DNA of 64,000 nt from positions 25,647,288 through 25,711,287 of the forward strand of contig OX637288.1 of the NCBI GenBank assembly GCA_951799445.1, written 5' to 3'. The first letter of the stretch is position 1; each line of letters opens with the position of its first letter. Of the stretch, positions 46,904 through 59,526 are shown piece by piece. The position numbers were made by a program, and so were the translations under genes. The notes beneath the pieces are model-generated. The model was not told where the DNA came from. It searched no databases and worked only from the letters and a program-made list of their open reading frames with translations. This stretch comes from Pseudisothecium myosuroides. Taxonomy: Eukaryota; Streptophyta; Bryopsida; Hypnales; Lembophyllaceae.

Positions 46904-47947
46904 AAGGATTTTACAAATATCTCTCGAGGCAACTAGAGCCCCTCATCCAAGGTTCATGGATAATTTAGGACAAATCATGTGTCATTTTTTGTCCATCTCT
47001 TTTTTAAGGATATTAAATACCCACTCTATAGAATTATTTTCCCCCACATATTATTGCCACCCTATATTTTTTCTACATAAAATCAAATAACATGGTATAA
47101 AACATAACTCTATATTAGATATAATACTCTACATGTAATTCTACACACTCTATATTAGATATAATATTATTTTAAATTTTAGGTACAATAAATATATAGT
47201 GCCCTATCTTAGATCTCACATGGTTTCTAATATGTGCACTAAGTGGCCTCCCCGGGGATAAGATGCATTTCATACCCCATTTTTTTTCTTTTAACACATA
47301 CTCTATATTTTTTGAAGGCATAAGTATAAGTAAGATGTACTTCACATCTTATTTTTTTCATAGCACATATTCTATTTGTCTTTCATGAAATGACTAATTC
47401 CAAGCAAGAATGGGTGTTTAAGCAAGTAAGATCCAGTTTGTAAGTCTAATAACAATTCTAAGAACAAGACTAATTTGTCATGAAAAGAAAGTATTTGGCT
47501 TGCCAAATGACTATAGAAAGTAGCTCCAAGAAGCTGCGACCCTCACGTATACTTGTCCCACAATCAAAACAAGCCAATGTTTTCAGTTAATGAGGTGTAC
47601 GAGGTGTCTACAGGTCACAGCACATGCTATAGTCTTTACAAGGCACAACTTACATAATCATAGCAAAAAACCAAAGTATACACTTCATATAGTATCTCCA
47701 GTGAACCTGATTTCCATTAGGACGTTGTGATGCAGACATGTTGTTTCCTCTCTTCAACGCAACACCGAGCACTCGCCTTGGATCAAGGTCCTAAGTTTGC
47801 AATCTGGAAGTATGCAACTAGTCCACTGAACTCAGTCCAACTTTTGAGATAACTAGTTTGAAAATAGAAAATAAGACTTGTCCAACAGGGTGAACAATGC
47901 CATTAGCTTGGACCACCAGAGACAATCGTTCCAGCTTTTGTATAAAG
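46904..47947. other. AT-rich intergenic stretch
   Basis: Contains diverged direct repeats of a CTCTATATTAGATATAAT phrase (47108-47166). No gene. Confidence 0.35.
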
Positions 47948-48032
47948 TACTCCCTCTGTCTCAAAATAAAACCAGTGTTTCCTTTGAATTTTACAAAGGA
48001 AACACCGGTTTTATTTGCAAACGGAGGGAGTA
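47948..48032. mobile_element. 85 bp Stowaway-like palindrome
   Basis: Starts TACTCCCTCTGTCTC and ends AAACGGAGGGAGTA, the classic Stowaway terminus with TA duplication. The arms pair along the whole length around TTTGAATTTTACAAAGG. It shares the core GTGTTTCCTTTG with the element at 31876 but has a different spacer and outer arm. Confidence 0.85.
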
Positions 48033-49650
48033 TCAGACAACATCCTTGAGTTTCATTATTGTTTGGTAAAAACATTTGTTCCTTCGGCCATGATGAGATG
48101 GCGGTCACCATCTGTCACCATTCCCTGCCATCTTGCCGTCATTTGATCGTTTTACTGCAGAGGCTTCAAGGGCCCAGATTCTGCATTAAATGATCAGTCT
48201 GGTTTGGCTGTTACACTTCTTGATTCTTTAAAATTGAGATCGTTAGTTAGTCTCGTTTCTTTAAATCCCCTTGTGTGCTAGTTCTGCTAACTAATGAGCA
48301 AGCTGATTTAATACACAACCTGGTGTGTCATAAGGTAACGATCATTAGAGATGTCATTGCCTTAATATGATCAGGCTAGTACAGGCCATCTAAAACATAG
48401 GAATTTGACATCTAAAAATACAAATATAAGTATAAGCTAATAAGCATCAAACATAGTCTAAAGAAGCGCTTAAGTCCTAGTCAAGAATCTAATACTAGGT
48501 ACCGGAATCTGGAAAAAAAGAAAAAAGAAAAGAAAAATCGCAAAATCTGATTGTTTCGGCAAGCAATAAGCTTGGCTGACTGCTCACTTTGGCACTTTTC
48601 CAGAGTGACAGACCAAGCTTCGAAATAGCTTGGTTTGTCACTCTAGAGTAGTCCTTGGGAGGGCTAACATATTCTCTAATGCGGAATACTGCTATTTTAA
48701 TGAAATTGGTCATCACTACGTACTGCATTTTAGGGATGTGAAAGGCTTCCTTTTGTATTTAATCACAGTCATTTTTGAGGATTTTTATTTTACTACTTTA
48801 TTCAATTTGTTTTCGAAGGGTCATTTTTTGAACTCAAAAGGTTACTTTTTGAGGTTAGACCTACCATACCTATTGACTAATAGAATGTTTGCAATGCAAA
48901 GTCTTCAAAATCTATATTGTACAAACATCAAAGGACTAGCATATGAATCTTCAAAAAAATGATGGATACAAAAATGCAAATTTTGTGTACTTGGGATGTG
49001 TTTGCGTTCATTTGTTGTTCAAAATTTGAATGCCTGGTCCTTTAAGGACTAAGGATCTATTTACATGATGCCTCACTGGGCAACTCTACACCTAATCCAA
49101 GTAATAAGACAAAATAGGCTCAATCGATTGTCTTGCCAGGGTGAACAAGCAGGAAAGGAGGAATTCAAGTTTCAATTGATATCGGTAGACAAACTCATTG
49201 GTGGAGGCTAGTCAATCTTGAGGGAATCTAATATGTGTGGAGTTCTTATTGTATCCCTCCCCAACGACCAGGGCCACATGAAAGTGCAATTGCTATTTGC
49301 ATCCATAGTAGTCCTTGTTGCACTTTATACACCCACCCACCATGTAAACAAGCCTTAAAGCTTGCCCAAGACTCCAAGTGTGAGTTAGAAGTAGGTGTAA
49401 AGTTACTGGAACAAGCTTGATTATGTTTTGGAGAAAATAATGTTCCAAGTTTTCACATAAAATTGTATAACACTCTCAACCATTGACATCACGCCACATG
49501 CATGGCTATACAATTTTTCTGCAGTACTAGACAGTTCTGTAGGTACTAACTTGCAAAATAATTTTGACAACCATGTTCTTCATTGACATATTCTAATCCG
49601 TGGAGCCCAAGCAAGGTACCAGTAGTCTCGAGGGTAAGCTGACAACCAGG
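48033..49650. other. Intergenic stretch with element fragments upstream of H3.3
   Basis: Includes an inverted pair near 48560-48640 (CAAGCTTGGCTGAC / AAGCTTCGAAATAGCTTGG section) ending in TTCTCTAATG, a relative of the element at 54710. It also holds a fragment of the GGCAATTTCATT family at 48684-48713 and a degenerate GGTCCTTTAAGGACTAA right end at 49036. No gene. Confidence 0.4.
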
Positions 49651-49653
49651 GTT

Positions 49654-49660
49654 TATAAAG
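49654..49660 (+). promoter_or_regulatory. Candidate TATA box of the H3.3 gene
   Basis: TATAAAG lies about 100 bases before a probable 5' untranslated donor, GTAAGT at 49759. An untranslated intron from 49759 to the CAG at 50254-50256, ending two bases before the ATG, would match the leader intron common in plant H3.3 genes. Confidence 0.5.
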
Positions 49661-50200
49661 ACGAGCTCTTTCGTCCTTTGTCACTCATCCGTTTCTTCTC
49701 AGTCTTGTTTTTAGTATACTGTATGAGAGTCGCACGTTCTTGAGGAGAAGCCTTTGGTGTAAGTTATCTTTGCCTGCGATCATCACTTTTCTTCATCAAA
49801 CACGAACTCATTATACTGTATACAGGTGTGTGTACCATGTTTTGGGCAACTCATCTCTCATTGCTCAATTGCACAGATGAATGTATTGCTTTTCTCAAAT
49901 CATGATGCAACCATTTTCTGATTGCAGTGATAAAAATATAGCTTTGGAATACATCGAAATATCTATTTCAGGAGGCAATCCTTTTTGAAAATTTCTTGCA
50001 TAGTTTATTGGGATTGTATCTGTGCATTTATACAAACTGGTGCATGCAAATATGCTTGCTGTATGCTTGAAAACGCTTTATGTTTGCGAGTTTTTAGTAA
50101 GAATCCCTAATAAATCTGTTTATTTGCAACAGTTGGTCTTTGTTCCTCAGCGATCTAATTATGCTTGAATTAGGAGAATAAAGGTGATGTATCGTTTTGA

Positions 50201-51482
<1,282 letters not shown>

Positions 51483-52430
51483 GCTGTATTATAAACCTGT
51501 CAACATATCCGAAGCCTAACTTAGTTTTTGCAGAATGTATGTCACCTCTTCAGGACCTTGTAACAGACATTGGTGGCATGCATTCCATGTGTTATTGCAA
51601 TGCATAAAATAACTCTAATAACTCACATAAAGACTCATTGGGAATAATATGTCTTTAGTTCATAATTTTGCATACTTTGAGTTACAGTAGTACTCCCATG
51701 ACTCAACAGGTCCCGGACTGTCGAACACAATGAGTTTAGAGAGGGTCTGTGCATTAGAGAGGTTTTGCATAGGCAAACTTGGCACCTTGGATTTTGTGGG
51801 TTTCGTGTCAGAGGATACTTGTTGAGCTCATTGTACATTACTGCTTTTTTTTTTTTCTGGAGCCGGGACCGCGGGGATTGGATGCTTTGTTGAATTATGG
51901 AGGGTGTATAGTACTTATGAGAGTTCTACTGTAATAGCTCAATTCATACTTTTGTGAAAGAGAAGAATATATAAAATAAAACTTTTCATTTTTCATTTCT
52001 TATGAGTAAACCAATCTGATCCTTCATATTCCAGTATTACTAATATGCTCAGCATATTTGATATTATTAAAGTGGTGAAATTCAATTATAATTCCTCAAT
52101 CTTAGAAAATGAAAGAGGGTTCCAACACATCAAAGAATGTATTATATGACTACTCTATATTCAAAAGTTATAAGTGAAAAGTTCAAAGTTTTAATAGAAG
52201 ATGGTCTAAAACCAAAATGAGTTAGATATTTAGTAGGTGAATCCATTGCGCAAGATTTTGGAGTCACATTAACCTTGGAAGGATGCGGCCCCCCATAACC
52301 AAGCTAGTCACTAAAATATTCCGATTACTGGACCAATAGGCACATTCAAAATATTCAATTGATTATAGGACAAGAACTTGAATGATTTAAGACCCCCTTG
52401 CATGAAATGAATGAAAATTTGGATGCACAT
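51483..52430. other. H3.3 downstream region
   Basis: The first 150 bases probably contain the 3' untranslated region. Around 51725-51775 there are diverged words of the GAACCTCTC element (see 4911). The remainder is AT-rich with no gene. Confidence 0.4.
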
Positions 52431-53167
52431 CTCAGTATAATTTAGTTTAAAATTTTCAATCACATGTGACTATTTTCATGTGAAAATCTATGGAAACAAG
52501 GCTTGAAGGTAGATTATAGGTGAACATGCTTGTCTACTAGGTTAAGAAAATTCATATGGTTGGTTGTTCATCTACAACCTACCTTCGAGACTTACTATAG
52601 ACTATAAGTATAATCCCATAAGGATAGTCACTTCAGTTGTCTCGTAGATTTCGTAATAAATATTGAGATCAAGTTAGAAATTTCTCTTTGAAAAATTTGC
52701 AACTAAAGCCTTGAGTTCAAAGGTTGCCTTTGTTCCACTGGTATGTGCTTATTTGTTTTGCTTTTTATTTGACTAGTTAGAGTGATTTATGTTGTTATGT
52801 GCTTTTTGTCTTTTGGCATCTCTTTGTTGATTGGAGATTAGACATTGAATTGCTCGTTTGGGAGCCGTAATAACTAGTTTATGGTAGCTTTCCATAATTG
52901 TGGTATAGACAATTTTTTATATAGGTCATTATTTTTTACAGTTGCCTTCTGTGAAAGTAAAGTATACTTAAGTACTCATTAGCAACTGTACAATTATTAG
53001 TTCTAGACCAAAAAAAAGATAGTGAGCTTTGCAATAATATAAAGCTACATCATCCAAAAGTGAGGATGTTTTACTAGGACCTTATTTGTTTAGCAAACTA
53101 GTGATGTAGTCACAGAGCCTCTTGTAGTATAACTAGCTGCTTGTTCAACATCATGATGATTCTCAAC

Positions 53168-53385
53168 ACTATAAGAAACCCCCGTTTCAGGTGATGAGCC
53201 CTAATTTTTTATGAAGGATTTTAGGTGATGTCAATGTTGACAACCGAAATTTTTTATGTCAATAAAAATGTACACCGTAACATCAATATTGACAATCCAA
53301 TGTTTTTATGTTAACATTGATGTTACGTTGGACATTTTTGTTGACATAAAAATTTTGGGCTCAACATTTCTAACACAACTCAAGA
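53168..53385. mobile_element. Foldback insertion starting CACTATAAGAAA
   Basis: Absent from the corresponding part of unit 2 (about 32870). It starts with a CACTA-like terminus, CACTATAAGAAACCCCCG, and contains a long imperfect palindrome at 53246-53363, with ATTTTTTATGTCAA paired to TTGACATAAAAATTT. The right terminus TTTCTAACACAA is a poor match, so assignment to CACTA is weak. Confidence 0.45.
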
Positions 53386-53755
53386 TTATAGAGACCACTC
53401 TCATAGAGTTAAATAGAATAATTGTTGGCACTGGACCAAAGGAAAGGATGCTTTGCCATTGACAAATTTGTTATAGGGAGTTTGCATATCCTACTAGTGT
53501 TACTTGTTGGCTTTGTGATTAAAGGGGAAGAGACTTTGCCTTAAATAAAAGCAACATGTCATGAAGTTAGAATAGGACCATTACTTGAAAAAAGAGCCAA
53601 TAAAACATAGACAAAGCCCCTCATATTAATTGTTTGTTTCTTCCGTAATTTGTTTGTAAGTTAGAGGTAGTAAATTTCCTTATGTTGATGCTCCCCCTTT
53701 AATTTAACTAATGATTTAGCATATTGTGTGGTGCAAAGTGAAAAATTGGATAAAA

Positions 53756-56148
53756 ATGGCAGCTCAAATGAATTGGAAGATAGTGGCCATTTTAACTGTG
53801 TTGGTTGTGTTTGGTATTGAAGGAATTTTTGACATTCTGGACAATTATCAAGCCAATGCGGCAATGCAGCACAAAGTGAGCAATTCCTCAATCTCTTTTA
53901 ACCTTTAAAAAGATATTTAATGTCTAGTCTTGGTCAAACTTCATTAGATTTCTTAATTAAATGCACATTTCAAAAACTTGAAACTTTTCACATGTAGTAA
54001 TTTATGTCTAAAATGTATTTTCCTTCTTTCATAATTAAAAACATCAAATTGAATTTTATATGAATTTTTTGAAGAACATTTTTTGTAAAACTTGGAGCGA
54101 TTATGAAAATGCTTAAAACAATATGAAAATTGAAAGAAAAATGGAAATAATAGTGATAAACATCAAGATGTAATTAGTATACTCTTTAGGCTCACATCAA
54201 GAAAAATTTGATTAAAAAAAAGGATTAAAAGTTGTATATTTTTACCTTTTAAGATCAAACTTCAAAGTGTCACAAAAATTACAATTTTATCAAATTATAA
54301 AAAAACTCAAAAGCAATATAAAGTAGATTATTGGAACTAAATCTTTTTATTTAAGCTTAAAAACATTTAAAATCAAGAACTATGTAGAAACTTTGGTTTT
54401 ACTTTCAAAATACTTATTGAGCTTGCAAGGTCTCTTAAGAATTAATTTTCAATGTGTGCAAGTTCAAGACCATTAGAGGAGATTTGAGCCCCTAGAAGAT
54501 TGTTTCAGGGTTGTTCCCATTGCTGAGAACCACCCCCCTGCTGTCAGAATAAAAATAAAAATTTAATAATTTAAAATAAAAATAAAAATTTAATATTAAA
54601 ATATTTCAAAAAATATATATTTTTTCAATTTAAAAAAAAATTAATTATTAATATCTAACTTGGCAGTCTTTTGGCCACGTCAGACTGATGAGTTGGTAGC
54701 GTTCCTAGACATTAGAGAAAATTTGGGGCCTCCGGAGAGCTGCTCCACAACCCTTCGAAGGACCCTGAAATAGTGTTTTTCGGGGCTGAAAAAATGTTTT
54801 TTCCCCTATTTCCGCGCAACAGTTTCTACTGTGACAGTGGTGCAGGAACCGAAATTCGAAAGTAAAAAATTAGTTAAATTTTTTTATTTTTTTTAATCTT
54901 AAAAAAAATTAAAAAATTAAAAAAAATCTGCAAAATCTGACTGCTCCAACGAGCAGTCATACACTTTGACTGCTCACCAAGGGCACTTTTTTGAGTTGAC
55001 AGGCCATGCATGAAATAGCATGGCATGTCAACTTAGAGCAGCCCTCCCGTGGGTTCATATTTTCTCTAATGAGTTCCCACAGTCCGGGAACTTGCAGGCT
55101 TCTAAAGGCCCAAAAATTTTCTAATTCTAAAAGTAGTTGGAAGTATTCATTATCATAATATTCCAAAATTAAAGCCTTGATTTTGAAACTCCTTTGTATT
55201 AATTGTGCCATTCCTTGCAATCTTTAGTGACAAGATATGCTAAACCTATAATTTGTTAATACTTCAATATAATTGAGCATAGTTAGCAGTATTAGGTATA
55301 CATTATATTTATTGCATTATATTGGCAAGTGAAAGCAGATTCCAACACATTTTAGCACTGGGCTCTTATAGACTTTCTTGATTTGGTTGGCATTTGTTTG
55401 CAAGACTTTAGAAACAATTATCAATATCCTCTTGTGCAATAATATTCCAAAAATGGTCAAATAATTTGATATAAAATTGCTTCAAGAAAAGGCAAGATGT
55501 CATAAATCTAAAATTGATGCCAATTTTGTTGAGAATTTTTTCTCAATAATTCTAATAGATAAATAAATATTTGATGCAAATGTGTTGATCTTGGGATGTC
55601 ATTCACTTAATTTATAGCCTTGTGTTGCAGTAACTCAACATGAATGTCAGTCAGGTGTCATCCATATGCATATTGCTATGGCAATGGTCACACTTCCTAC
55701 GAGTGTATGTGCATACTTGGTTGGGACGGTGATGACTTTGTTGGAGTTGGTCATTCAGGATGTAAATACTTTCACTACCCATATCACTACAATTTTTATT
55801 AGTTTAAGACCTTTACAACATGTTGTAGTAAACTTGAATAGTTCTAGGAACTTTTAATTAAGCAAATGCCATAAAGAGAATCTTTTTCACCATTCAAAGT
55901 ACCTTAGTTTTAGTAACAAATGCTACATCCATGTGACTAGGCCAAAGACGACAAGTTTCAAAGTCGTGGTTGGTTGCATTCATCATAGCATTCATTCTAG
56001 CAGCTTTGGTGATCTTGTGGTTTTTGGTGGATGCTATCTTGGATTGCATAAGACTAAGAGCCAGAATTAGGAATAATGCAGAAGTGGGGCTCGCTCAACA
56101 GGCCTACCCCCATCAAGGAGTGCTCCTGGCCCATTAGAAGCAGTCTAA
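53756..56148 (+). pseudogene. EGF-like membrane protein, copy 3, frameshifted
   Basis: The exon equivalents are 53756-53875, 55631-55761 and 55941-56148. Exon 1 begins MAAQMNWK and keeps the hydrophobic helix. Its donor is now in phase 0 because of extra bases before it, and exon 2 would then open with TAA. Exon 2 has lost a net 7 bases, which shifts the frame across the first cysteines. Its donor has changed from GTAAGT to GTAAAT. Exon 3 still encodes the second helix, but a single-base loss brings in an early TAG. Four independent lesions make this a pseudogene, although the helices look conserved. Confidence 0.8.
54710..55071. mobile_element. 362 bp miniature element (CATTAGAGAAAA ends) in intron 1 of EGF copy 3
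   Basis: CATTAGAGAAAAT at the left and TATTTTCTCTAATG at the right are inverted. A second left-type end, CATTAGAGGAGATTTG, lies upstream at 54472, so the insertion is composite. Related pieces lie at 42902-43047 and about 48480-48680. Confidence 0.55.
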
Positions 56149-57095
56149 ACCTCCTCACTCTGAGGAAAGAGTCTCTGCGGTCATGGGGAACTCATTCCCA
56201 CACACAGGCGCATGAGGGGGATTCCATAATTTAAATGGAACTTTATGATGGATTTCCATGAGCAAAGGTATTTGTTCTCTGGATAGCCTATGAATAAATT
56301 ATGAATTGCACTTTGAATTAGTAATGATCAGGACTTACTGGCCATGAGATTTGAGTATGCATGGTTGTAGGAATCCACTTGTAGGAATCCACTCGATGAA
56401 CAAAAATATGTGTTCTTTGGAACTCAAACACCATTGCTCCATTATGTGTATATTTCATGCTTCAGTGGTCTCTCACTTGATGCCAAATGAAACTCAATCA
56501 TTGCCAGGATCCAACAATTGGGCACTTCGAGCTTACCGAGAGCCGGGAAGGAAACGAGCGGGTGGGGGGAAGAACTCTTGGGCGGGTGGGCGGAGCAATT
56601 TAGCGCGTGGTTGGTCTAGTTGAGCGGGAGGGGGAAGAAGTGTGAGAGGGTGGTAAGGCCAAGGAGCAACCGGCTGGAGAGACGTCCATGACTTTCGGAA
56701 CAAACCTGGAGTGTTGCTACCAGAACAAGAGCCCGTAGGGGCTTCAGTTGTGTAAACTATGCACCTTCGCTCAACTTGATCTCTCAATCGTAGCTAGAGC
56801 CTGCATGCACCAGAGCACTTGCCAAGAGTATGATTTCTTCCACTTTCCTGTACCTTAACTTGGAATTTTCATCTGAAGCTCAATTCCAGAGCATTGGAAT
56901 TGCTTACACTCCTTAAGAAGCACATTAACTGCAATTCCGTTCCACCGAGCACAACAGGAGAACTCCAGCACTCCCTTCAGTTGCTCTGATTTCTATAATG
57001 AGTTGATGGCTTAAATTAGTATAAAAGTCCCACGATTTACTATTTAGAAAAAAGACCAGATTGAGAACCACAAATTGTATAAAAGATTAAAAGTC

Positions 57096-57570
57096 CCACG
57101 ATTTTTAGCACTCTAGGAAATGTCAGTTATTATGTATAGGTCATTTCAAAGTTAGACCTAGACTTTGATGTTGTGAAGGTGTGCATTTTAGGTAAGAATT
57201 TGTAAGGATAAGTTGTACAACAAAGTCGCAATTGAACGCGTGTAGTACATTGCCTTGTGAATGTTGCTAATAAATGTTACATCCATGTGAGCAGGCCAAA
57301 GGTGACTAGTTTCAAAGTCACGGCTGGCTGCATTCATCATAATGTTCATTCTAGCAGCTTTGGTGATCTTGTGGTTGTTGGTAGATATCATATCAAGTTG
57401 CATAAGCTTAAGAGCCAAAATTCGGAACAATGCACAAGTGGCATTGACTCAACAGGCCTACTTGAATCGAGGAGTTGCTTATGGCCTAGAAGAAGCGGTC
57501 TACACCCCCTTACTATGAGAAAAGAGTCTCTGCGGTCATGGGCGCATGAGGGGATTCCGTAATCTCAATG
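57096..57570 (+). repeat. Tandem unit 4, left part
   Basis: Begins within sequence equivalent to the second EGF intron (CACTCTAGGAAATGTCA, compare 34926) and runs through the last EGF exon to 57570, where it is interrupted by the recombinase-bearing insertion. Confidence 0.7.
57295..57505 (+). pseudogene. EGF-like membrane protein, copy 4, last-exon fragment
   Basis: Only the exon 3 equivalent is present, after an intact GCAG acceptor. A TGA follows three codons into the exon, and the terminal TAA has become TAC. The helix-coding portion is otherwise well preserved (FILAALVILWLL). Exons 1 and 2 are missing from this unit. Confidence 0.8.
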
Positions 57571-58275
57571 CAGGAGAGTTTCGCCGTTGTGGCATGTTGT
57601 AATTGGTTAAGGAGAGGCAGATTAAGACTGATAATGCTCACTGCAAACCTGTGCAAATTTTCAACAGGCGGTATGAAGGAGAAATTCCATTGGTGTGAAT
57701 GAAAGAAATCTAAGAGAAATCTCTTCTTCTACCAATCAGTATTAACTTAATGACTGAAGATTCACCTAACTTCATGTAGTGAACTCACCTAACTTTTCAC
57801 CAAACTAAGCATCTCCTCATGATCAAATTTAATCTGTAGCAAGCTTACTTAAGACATACACCAACAATCCACAATTCCACATACTCACTACTGATCTACT
57901 TCTGATCCACCAATCAATATAACCGACTAATTTTTGTGACCATGTTTCTGAGAATTGGATGGACAATAAAGTCGACGAGCATGGATCGCCCTATAGTGCG
58001 ATTGTAATCGATTCTTTGTTATTGGAGATTTGTCAGACTATCTTCACGAGTTCTTCTCAACACAATGTAATGAGCTCAGGACTTCTCGTTGGATGCATTT
58101 GGTTTGACAAATTATCTGACATACTTGGATTCTGGATTTAAGTAATTACAATGAAATTAAAGCAACCTTTTTTTGTATTGTGAATCCTAGCAATTGACTT
58201 TGTGAATTTGGTCTGTGAGGGAAGGGTACAGACTCATAGTTTGTCAAGACACCACCAAAACAACCTTTTGAAATT

Positions 58276-58388
58276 AATCGTAGCAATTGAAGACAAGATC
58301 TTCCCTGTCAATAAACAATTCCATGCAATTGAATCGTAGCAATCAAAGACAAGATCTTTAATGTCAATAAACAATTCCATGTAATTGA
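58276..58388. repeat. Two tandem copies of a 55 bp unit
   Basis: AATCGTAGCAATTGAAGACA followed by AGATCTT and TCAATAAACAATTCCATG occurs twice in succession. It lies between the recombinase gene and the left edge of the insert. The surrounding 57571-58700 holds no gene and has repeated CACCTAACTT words. Confidence 0.7.
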
Positions 58389-58709
58389 AACATTATGTTT
58401 CAGATAACTTATGCACTAGTCAATTAAGTGTTGGGAAGTTGAACCGGCATGCATGGTCCATCATAAGCATGACATTTATGATCTCTCTAGCTTACTACCA
58501 ATTGGCATTAACTTAGTTAGTGCCGATCCACCTAACTTTTCCACCTAACTTCATCTAGTGACTAGTAAATTCATCAAATTGTTGAACTCATGTAACTTTC
58601 ATGTAGTAAATTCATGAGATTCTTGAACTTTGTTGCAAAAAAACTTCACTAATGTCTATTCAACTTCCATTCTCTATTCAAACTATACACCTATTCATGA
58701 ATTTAATAA

Positions 58710-59236
58710 CTACTTCTTTGAACATATGCTCTGATCATGATTTGCATCACTAATGTTGATGTGAAAAACACAATTTGAAAAGTTTCCATTGAACTGTGGA
58801 AAGTTCGCTAAACTATTTGGTGGTGAAGCACTTGAAGTGCAACCAACATCCTCTGTTGGCACGTTTGTTCCTCCACAACTCACTAGAACTCCAACATTTT
58901 TCACTCCAGATGGTGGTTGAGTGCTTGCAGGTCTTGCTTCGCTTAACTTGCCTGGAATTGCAGTTACTACCGGACTCGCAGTTGCCGGATTTGCAGACAC
59001 TATGAGATCTGGAATAATTGAACTTGAAAATCCAGGGCTTCTATACTCTTGATGTTTAACTGAGTGCTCAAGTGCTGATTTTTTCCACTTCTCTTTGAAC
59101 AATTTAGACTTCCTGGAGGCCTTTATAGTCCTCTCAAGGAGATCCAAATCGACTGTCTCCCAGAAATCATCATCCAAGTTGCGGACCTCACGTTCAATCG
59201 AGTCTCTTGGTCCACCGTACACAATTTCTTGAATCT
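58710..59236 (-). CDS. Possible alternative 3' exon of the recombinase gene
   Basis: A consensus acceptor, TTTGCAG, precedes 59236, and the frame is open for 175 codons to a stop at 58710. If exon 2 of the recombinase is spliced at GTTAGC just before its stop (exon end 59532), the phases match and the protein would be 733 residues. The donor is weak. The encoded segment is acidic then basic (DDDFWETVDLDLLERTIKAS, then KSKLFKEKWKK), followed by Ser/Pro-rich sequence. I recognise no domain. It could also be a separate downstream exon or gene. Confidence 0.4.
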
Positions 59237-59526
59237 CTGCAAATTACACAAAATCACATACAATCAAGTGAGTTAATATATGATCATTCTTAACCTCACA
59301 AGATATTGAGCAAAGGGGGCTAGATGTGATCAGATACTGATTATCGATATGTTGTACCTTGTGTGTTTGGTCAAGTGAGCAAATTGAGTTGTTGTGACTG
59401 TACTTGATTCACGGGTTGACTTTGCAAGTTACATGGGCTCAAAAATTGCTTGTGATGCCAACCCTGTAGCTCTTTCTGGTAATAATGATCGAAATTCAAT
59501 ACTGCTCCGGTAGCAGTATCATATGG

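Larger units (their letters stand above)
52430..57095 (+). repeat. Tandem unit 3
   Basis: Collinear with unit 2 from the upstream region through the EGF gene into the GC-rich tail, where it stops near 57095 and unit 4 begins. It has gained insertions at about 53168-53385 and 54470-55125 and lost about 280 bases of the second EGF intron. Confidence 0.7.

Noticed and set aside
55666..55857. Open frame of 63 codons over the EGF exon of copy 3
   Set aside because: It is the shifted frame of a decayed exon; the cysteine spacing is only present when the deletion is ignored.
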